A stretch of 64,000 nucleotides of DNA, taken from assembly GCA_023375785.1 (NCBI GenBank), contig SZWC01001557.1, positions 172,933-236,932 on the forward strand, read 5' to 3'. Positions 57,561 through 64,000 of the stretch are shown piece by piece. The DNA comes from Penium margaritaceum. Its lineage: Eukaryota; Streptophyta; Zygnematophyceae; Desmidiales; Peniaceae. Position 1 is the stretch's first letter, and each line of letters starts with the position of its first letter. The position numbers were made by a program, and so were the translations under genes. The notes beneath the pieces were generated by a model that searched no databases, was not told the origin of the DNA, and worked only from the letters and a program-made list of their open reading frames with translations.

Positions 57561-59830
57561 ACAATAATGCTTGGAGTGGCCCTTCAAACCGTACCTGCCA
57601 CATACCCCCCTGGTCTTTGAATTCGTAGGATAAGATTTTCCGAATTATGTGTTCCATGATTTCGCATACATTTTCCGGGTTTGAATTATTTATGTGTTCC
57701 TAATTCGTCGAATTCGAGGAAAAATGAACCCTTAAATTTGACGAACGGCTCGGTTCGATTTCGGCGACGTGCATACGAGGGTGATTGGTCGTCTCGCACG
57801 CGCATTCGCTGACAGTGCTGACTTGGACATTCAAACAGTCAAATCACGGAAATTTGACTGACCGCAATAATGCACACTGTCGAGCGGACCTGAACGCAAA
57901 CAGTTTTCATTGTGGCCACTCCATTTTGGTATGCAACCTATGAGAAAGCAATAATAGAATTGCTACGTGAACCCTAGAATTCGACCAGTCCTGGAAGTAA
58001 ATTTTTTTTTTGTTGTTCCAATCGAATCCACATCGACCATGTAAAAAAACATTAAAATTGAATTCAAAGATCAGGGGATATATGGTTAGCACGTCGAAGC
58101 ACCTCTCACCTCTTGTGTTTTCTCAGCAGTAGCCCACAACCAAGGTCTGGGCCAGGTGGACCCCAATCTGTCTCCAACGACTTCAATGCCTTCAGGTTGA
58201 CACCCGGCATCGGGTTTCCGTAAGTGCACTTCCAGGCTGCCGTACGTAGGCCATGTCCATGTAGTCGTCGGGGTCCACCCCATTGTTGATGAGGACGGTG
58301 CATGCATGAACGCAGGAGCACTTTCGCATATGCCGTTCCACGTTGTGTGGTTCACCACTGGCACCTATGAACGTGCCTTGAAGGTTGCTAGTATGAACCA
58401 CGTCGTAGTCTTGCGTCCGCTGCTTGTTGTTCGTCAGCACCTTGCCGGGTGTCGTTGGCCACTCACCCTCCACGTCGTGTGCCAGCTGCTTGCATGTTGC
58501 AAAAAATTTCTGCACGTAAGGATAGAGGCTAGCAAAGAAATGGCATGGAAACATTTTACGTGCTTCCAAAATCCTAGCATTCAGCGATTCAGCAGCATTG
58601 CCAGTCGTGTGACTGCCACAGTCCCACGGTCCATACCACCTGGACCATGTTGCTAGCGGGATGCCGTCCTCTCTATTGATGTCGAATAGGCACATGCACG
58701 TCCTCGCATTAATAGCCGCAAGTTCGTCTGAGATCTTGTTCCACTCCTCGCAGGTGTACGTGTGCGCCTCCAAAAGACCTTGGACAGCTGCTTCTTATAC
58801 GACAGCCGAACGTTTTCTTTGATGTAGTAAGTGCAGTACTTGGTGACTGACTCGCGACAGCTTTTACAAATGGCAACGACGAGCCTTGTCACGGTCACTG
58901 ATGATGACCATCCTACCCCCCGCATAGTCTAGTAGGCGTTTGCAACATGCTCCAGAAACCATGTCCAGTTGTCCTTGTCCTCCCCGTTGCAGATGGCATA
59001 CACCATTTGGACCGAGTTATTGTTTTCCTTGAAGTACCACGCGACAATTATCACCTGCTTGTGGCCATACTTCATGTGTGTACCATCAATTGTGATGATG
59101 CGGTAGACACGTTCCCACCCCAACCGACATGCTCCAGGAGCCACAAAGGCCCAGTGGAGTTTCTTCTTCGTGTCATTTTGGAAGGCCACAGTCATGGTGT
59201 TTGGATCCACCTTTATCAACTACAGAGGATAGACGGCATGGAAAATGATTGAGTATCATGGCTCACGACTTACACATACTATACACTTAGGACATACGTA
59301 AAACAAGTGCTTACCTCTGTGAAGTACACGAAGGACAAGCCCCGTGACTCAACATTGCCGTCCATTATCTCCTCGTTGACCTTGTCACGTGCCTTCCACA
59401 TGGTTTGGTAGGGCACCTTCTCATGTGTCACAACCTCCACCACCGCGCTAGGCCTTCGTGTCTGTTGTTGGGTCCCACTACACGGTGATGCGAATGTGGC
59501 ACAGGGCGCACTTTTAGCTGCGAGAGGTTGCCCTTGAATTGCCCGGACGTGCAGAAATTTCCCTCCACAGAGGAGGACACGTTCACGTTGTTCTAGGCAT
59601 TGAGAAGTGCATAGATTATCCACGTGCACCTGTGTGTGTGGTGGTTGCGGCAGCACACAACAATGTGTCTGGGTTTGCTACGCCCTCACTTCATGGGAAA
59701 GCACTCCTAGACGTCGTAGTTTTCTATGGCACACCGGCACTCCTCCATGTTAGAGAAATTCATGCTTTTGGAGAATTGCAGGCCACCAGCCTTCTTCTCT
59801 GAGGGTGTGCCATCATCGCCATCCTCCTCC
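57561..59830 (-). pseudogene. MULE transposase, spliced and decayed
   Basis: Reading leftward from 59830: an N-terminal MuDR-type segment (SKSMNFSNMEECRCAIENY, about 59780-59725), broken by stops; then THEKVPYQTMWKARDKVNEE, just before the catalytic domain. An intron at 59314-59220 (donor GTAAGC, acceptor TGTAG) joins YFTE to LIKVDPNT in phase. The core holds the first catalytic Asp in IITIDGTHMKYG (codon 59087-59085) and KDNWTWFLEHV. A frameshift near 58935 precedes ISDRDKARR, with the second Asp. NAAESLNARI supplies the Glu. SWIM-like CSC and HAC residues follow near 58320. A second intron, 58109-57610 (GTGAGA to CCAG), joins KHKR to GVCGRYGLKGHSKHYC, a CCHC knuckle whose second Cys is Tyr. 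The N-terminal extent is uncertain. Confidence 0.8.
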
Positions 59831-60403
59831 GGAGTCATCATATTGTGCAGGGAAAATTTTGAAGTTTGCACAACAGGAGGAGAGCATGCGGAACAGATCT
59901 TGCATGAAAACCGGAAAACCAGTTGTGCCTGCTACATACTTGTCAACAGTAAGGCGTCTAGACCAGTGCGAGGTGCATCCATGGCGACATCGGACTTGTT
60001 CCCAATTACCGTCAGGATCCATGTAGCGGAGAGGTCTCACGCAAATGACCTTCCCAAGATAGTAGGTGACAGGACCGGGTTCGAGGGAGCGTGGGGTGAT
60101 GAACTGCACTTCCTGTTGCTCCATAAACCATTCCTCCTCAAGGCGTTGGTACCAATCGCTGAGGCCATCCACCCATGAGGGGGCGTCAAAATGGTGAATG
60201 TGGTTGTCGTTCCCCTTAAATGACGTTTTGCCATATTCGGTAGGGTCGCTAAAACGAGGACTGCGTCGCGGTTGACCGGTCGATGGAGGCGGGGGCGCAC
60301 CTATACTTAGCAGTCCAACCCCGGCCACCGTAATACATAAGGGGCATAATGGAAATGAAATCATGTTTTGAACATGCAAAATACCCCCAACGCACAAACT
60401 CAC
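59813..60403 (-). pseudogene. Possible upstream coding part of the MULE transposase
   Basis: A 196-codon open frame lies directly upstream of the N-terminal MuDR-type segment and overlaps it by a few codons in another frame. It includes HHFDAPSWVDGLSDWYQRLE and VICVRPLRYMDPDGNWEQV. No known domain is visible. Position and strand suggest it is part of, or adjacent to, the transposase gene. Confidence 0.4.
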
Positions 60404-60581
60404 CTAGAGCTGGTACGGTCGCGAGGGCCATGTAGGACGAGACAAGAGGTGGACCGAGGACCGCCATGCCCAACCATGTGACGAAACCACACTACATGAT
60501 TCGAATGACGAACCTAGACTTCATGTAGCGCCCGCAGAATGAGGTAGTGGCTGACCCTCATGTGTGATGTAATCGTGGTCC

Positions 60582-60643
60582 TTGGCATGCACATCGCCAA
60601 ACCAGAACATGTCCATTTTCTGGTTTGGCGATGTGCATGCCAA
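60582..60643. repeat. Perfect 26-bp inverted repeat with 10-base spacer
   Basis: 60582-60607 (starting TTGGCATGCACATCGCC) is the exact reverse complement of 60618-60643. The spacer is CATGTCCATT. A transcript would fold into a 26-bp hairpin, in the size range processed by plant Dicer enzymes. It lies inside the MULE upstream of the transposase frame. Confidence 0.9.
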
Positions 60644-61033
60644 TTCAGCAAGAAAATTCTCAACAACAGTGAGGCCATTGAAGACGGAGCGTGATAAGCC
60701 GATAGCTATGGAAAGTTGTCACGCAAGGTAGGACCTCTTGTCAACATTTCGGCCAATGGAACTTGCAACGACACCATGCATTTGTATATGGAAATGTCCT
60801 GACATATTTTGTTGGGGGTGATCTTTGAGAAGGCTACGAGAACCTTCCACTAAAGACGAATGTTTGAAACTTACTACAAGCGTGCATGCAAAACGTTCTT
60901 CATGCAAACCATTCGGGCAGAAATGCAGGAAGCATTTGTATAAAAGTAAGCATTTGAGGGGAAGGACATCTTCGCCGGAAGTTCGCAACTCCAAAACGAC
61001 GACAGAAATTACCATTTACTCCGCGTCTCGAGA

Positions 61034-61210
61034 ATTTTGAGGGCTACTTGAAAATGAGTTGTAAAATTAGGGGCAATTTTAAAGTGATTTTTTTGGTTGG
61101 GGACTAAGTTATTGACTAAATCTGAATTTTGGGGCTACTTGAAAATTATGTTAGAAATGGGGGTCTTTTGATGATGGTTGGCCAAAATTAGGGATGACTT
61201 ACAAAACTCC
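61034..61210 (-). repeat. Right terminal region of the MULE
   Basis: Inverted counterpart of 54249-54400. It includes GGGGCTACTTGAAAAT and GGGCTACTTGAAAATG sub-repeats, then GATGATGGTTGGCC near the outer end. Confidence 0.7.
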
Positions 61211-62400
61211 CCTTTGCCCAAATCTCAAAGGGCAGTTAGACCTCGGAGCCCTGGTTCCTTCTGCGATTTGATATGGGGACCCGTTTCCATTATTTGTCGA
61301 CCCTGGGGCCTTGACGGCCGATCTGAATGACCCTGGGGCCTCGACGACCGATCTGATCAACGTCGAGGCCCGTCGACAGTTTGCTGCCAGTGACATGCTC
61401 GATGCTCAACGAATTTGCTAGTCGTTAGCCAATGACAATGGGGAAGTAGTGGTTACTGCTGAGGTTGCCAGGAGAAAGTTGCTAAATCTCATCGGCCTCG
61501 ACTTTCAAACATCCTTGGAATGTACTGGGGAAAAAAGAAATCGAATAAACAAACATATCCTAAAAATGCTTCTGATTTGCCATCACTCGGTCCAGATGCT
61601 GATTTATGAAATCGTCACACTTGTTACCGGAAAAATCGCAACCGTCTGCGCGGTAGAAGTGGTTGGTGAATGGAATTTGTTTTCCGAAGACATGGCCCGA
61701 CGTTTTTGCCAACACACAAGTATGATGATGGGGCCGACAGAACACATGAAGCGGGTGGAATGTAATTTATTTGACGTGAAAAAATGCGAATGGAATACAT
61801 TTCGTTGATTTAGGTACATATTCTATCAATCATGCGATCGGAATCTACCGCGCTGTCAAACCATACACGAACTGACAGCTTAATTAGGCGGGCAGTCAAC
61901 CAAGATAGTGACAACGGTAGCAGCACCGCTATCTAGAGATGCGGCTGGCAAACGGCGGGCCCTCATGTTGACCGCCGCCCGAATAAGGGTTCTGGCGCTG
62001 ATGGATTTGATAATGGGGGTCCTCGCGTCTGGACTGGGTGCGAACCCGGACCCCGGTCAATTGAACTAATCTCAAATGCTTTCATCAGACCCGGGGTCGA
62101 ACCATTCAGGCGGGCTCCATCGCATGTTCCCTGTCCGCATTGACGAAATGCAGTTGGAGGAAGCGCGTTACTCCCCCGTCCCCGGACAGACCCGACAAGT
62201 GCACATCCACCGTCTGCCTTATCCGGCCCTCGGGCTCGCCACTTTTGTCCGATTCGCTTCCCCTTCTTCCCCCGTCACGCAGCCCTACTCCCGTCCCAGT
62301 TGTTTCATCGCCTCGATCCTCCCGTCTGCCCGTTCCCTCATGTGCGTCCACACTTCTCTCCCACTCTCCAGCCCTTTCGTCGCTCCAATCGAAGGCCGAG
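61211..62400. other. Intergenic sequence; short direct repeat
   Basis: Two 30-bp units (61299-61328 and 61329-61358) share GACCCTGGGGCC and CGATCTGA. An open frame at 61449-61808 has no recognisable domain. No RNA gene or transposon end is identified. Confidence 0.5.
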
Positions 62401-62806
62401 AGAGGGTCCACGTAGGACCAGTGTCCGCCTCAAACAATTCTCTCCGCCTTCACTCAGCTACGGGCTCTCCTAGAGCCACTGAAGGAAATTAATTTACCGT
62501 CCTTTTCAGTCAGACGATGGAGGGGTGAAGGCGGAGGGCGCAACAGTTGGGGTTGACCACAGCTCACATCCACTCCACTCTCTCCGACCAACCCAATTCC
62601 TCGCCGCCTCTGTCAGCGAAGGTGCTTGGTTGCTCGATCGTGCCGTGGAACGGCACTGTCCTGCGGCGAGGCCCCGGACGCAGCTCGCGCCTGAACCTTC
62701 TGGACTCTGAGCCCTCTGCGAAGAGGAGAGAGCGTGTGAAGCCGGTTTGAGTCGCTCTTGGTCCAAAATACCTTTGAGCCCACCCGGAAATTGCAGGGCC
62801 GAGACA
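62401..62806 (+). promoter_or_regulatory. Putative promoter and 5' untranslated region of the host gene
   Basis: GC- and CT-rich sequence upstream of the ATG at 62807. No TATA box or defined transcription start is visible. Upstream short frames are not supported as genes. Confidence 0.35.
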
Positions 62807-62944
62807 ATGGCGGCTCTCCAGACTTCCGCCTCCCTGCACAGCGCGTTCAGGTCCTTGACTCTCTCCCATGGGGCCAAGGACAGCGGCTTCCTCGCACCTT
62901 CTCTTGGTCTGGCGAGGAGTGTTGGCGCCACACCATCAACCCTA
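62807..62944 (+). CDS. First coding exon of a probable plastid-targeted protein
   Basis: 46 codons from ATG 62807 to a splice donor, CCTA then GTAAGC (donor at 62945). The start context is good (GAGACAATGGCG, A at -3 and G at +4). The peptide begins MAALQTSASLHSAFRSLTLS and continues rich in Ser, Ala, Leu and Arg with almost no acidic residues, like a chloroplast transit peptide. The mature protein would be encoded by later exons outside, or undetected within, the window, so the product cannot be named. Against it, the exon is short and composition alone can mislead. Confidence 0.55.
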
Positions 62945-63988
62945 GTAAGCAATCATTGGAAATTGGATGTTCCAGCGATGGAAGGCGAACGGACAGAAGG
63001 TGGAGGGATCGGAGGTGAAGGGTTGGAAAGAGTACAAGTGGAAACCATAGGGGTTGGAAAGGTCACAAATGGAAGGTTCGGGAATGGAAGGTTTAGAAAT
63101 GGAAGGTGAAGGGGAAGCACAAGGAGATCGAGCCAGGTTCTGAGGGATGTCCCGAGGGGTGCTACTTCACCCTGGAAAGTGCGGGCACAGGGACGAAGTT
63201 GCCTCGCACCTTGATTTCAAGCGGAAATGCAGACAGACGCCGTGGTGCTTTTCTATAGAAGAGTTCAGAAAGAGGGAAGAGCGTAAAATACTGAGGTTTC
63301 AGGCAGTCGCGCGAGAAGGAAGGTTCGTGGCAAGTAGTTGCTCCTCGTTCATCGTTGGTCCGTCGATCGCACGCGAATGCTCGGTCTGCTGCCGCGACTC
63401 GGCTTTGCACAATCGACTTAGTAAGGAGGCAGACGGCTGACCTTTTGACTGTCTAAAATGCGGAACCGATCATGCCGTTCTTGAAGGAGGATTGGAGGCA
63501 TGGGACGGAGCATGAAGGAGTATGAGCAGCAGCATTACGGGGAGATGTGATGGGGGATCATGACGAGGGGTTTTGAGGAGTGATCACCGGGATGGGGTTG
63601 GACGAGTGTGGAAAACGTCCAGCAATCTTCAGTCGAGTGGGAAAGAAACGTTTCTAGCCGCTTCCCAATGCCAGTCAGATTTTGAAGTTACTACTTCGAG
63701 ATGGGGTCACTTGTTCGAGATCACGATTACAGGACGAGCGACTTCCAGTAGCCAAGGGTCAGGAAACGAAAGGGCTCCCACAGTGGTCTTTGGAGACTCC
63801 TTCTGTCGCAAAACCCTCCTGTCTCTGGCTGTTGTCTGACATCACATTAAGCCATATCCGTCCTTTGTGTTCTTCAAAAACCTTACGAGGGCTTTCTTCG
63901 TGTAGTTATTCCTCAGAGCTTGGATGGGAGAGCAGATTACCCATTCACTAAGAAACGGACTTCCATCGAAAAGACCTGTTTCAGGACT
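62945..63988 (+). other. Putative first intron, with purine-rich repeat
   Basis: It follows the GTAAGC donor. Between 62975 and 63110 the motif GGAAGG recurs (ATGGAAGGTTCGGGAATGG and similar). No acceptor with a clear downstream coding frame was identified before the window ends. Open frames at 63147-63440 and 63573-63839 show no domain. Confidence 0.35.
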
Positions 63989-64000
63989 CCCCCCCCCCCC
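63989..64000. repeat. Homopolymer run of C at the window end
   Basis: Twelve consecutive C bases end the window, either the start of a longer homopolymer or an assembly edge. Confidence 0.8.

Larger units (their letters stand above)
54249..61210 (-). mobile_element. Mutator-like element (MULE)
   Basis: Diverged long inverted ends frame about 7 kb. On the left (54249-54400), CCAAACCATCGTCAAAGTGC corresponds to the reverse complement of the right end (61034-61210), CCAACCATCATCAAAAGACC. Both ends then carry short repeats of the CAAGTAGCCCC type. Between them, on the minus strand, is a decayed transposase gene with MULE, SWIM and zinc-knuckle signatures and two introns. The exact outer ends and the 9-bp target duplication expected for MULEs could not be fixed by eye. 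Confidence 0.75.

Noticed and set aside
62076-62492. Open frames upstream of the putative host exon
   Set aside because: They overlap on both strands in GC-rich sequence, lack domains, and fit a promoter or untranslated region better.

Overview
The window looks like repeat-rich nuclear DNA of a land plant or streptophyte alga. The grounds are Ty1/copia elements primed by what looks like a plant-type initiator tRNA-Met, a Mutator-like (MULE) transposase with spliceosomal introns, and, at the right edge, one spliced first exon that reads like a plastid transit peptide. A charophyte-type genome would fit, but the species cannot be fixed from this sequence. There is no sign of bacterial, organellar or viral genome organisation. 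Almost everything is repeat or transposon; only one probable host exon is visible.

Layout. (1) 1-1446: a partial LTR (a third copy of the LTR of Copia-3) and a degraded LTR-retroelement remnant. (2) 1447-50110: a minisatellite locus built from an 11-bp monomer, CTAGTT-RYRY-C. It runs in one orientation up to 15837 and in the opposite orientation from 16346, around a 508-bp palindromic core made of a different 10-bp repeat. (3) Five LTR-derived insertions interrupt this locus: Copia-1 (4082-8397, plus, TSD TGTTT, reverse transcriptase deleted), a probable solo LTR (10121-10696), Copia-2 (21515-27252, minus, decayed), Copia-3 (31552-39513, plus, TSD GCAAG, decayed) and Copia-4 (44046-49772, minus, TSD GGGTG, nearly intact). 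(4) A pogo-like Tc1/mariner-superfamily DNA transposon (33721-36322, TA duplication) is nested inside Copia-3. (5) 50111-54248: undiagnosed sequence with a triplet-rich block. (6) about 54249-61210: a MULE with diverged long terminal inverted repeats and a decayed, intron-containing transposase gene on the minus strand. (7) 61211-64000: mostly unassigned sequence, then the likely 5' end of a host gene (first coding exon 62807-62944) running off the window, which ends in a run of C.

How the parts fit. Copia-2, -3 and -4 belong to one lineage: similar Gag and Pol, and a primer-binding site complementary to the anticodon stem-loop of initiator tRNA-Met. Copia-1 is a different lineage with the usual 3'-end tRNA-Met site. 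Stop codons in the decayed elements are almost all explained by C-to-T or G-to-A changes, and the variable positions of the 11-bp monomer also vary only by transitions. Both are what cytosine methylation followed by deamination would leave, so the whole locus looks like long-silenced heterochromatin. All measurements were made by eye; percent identities are estimates.
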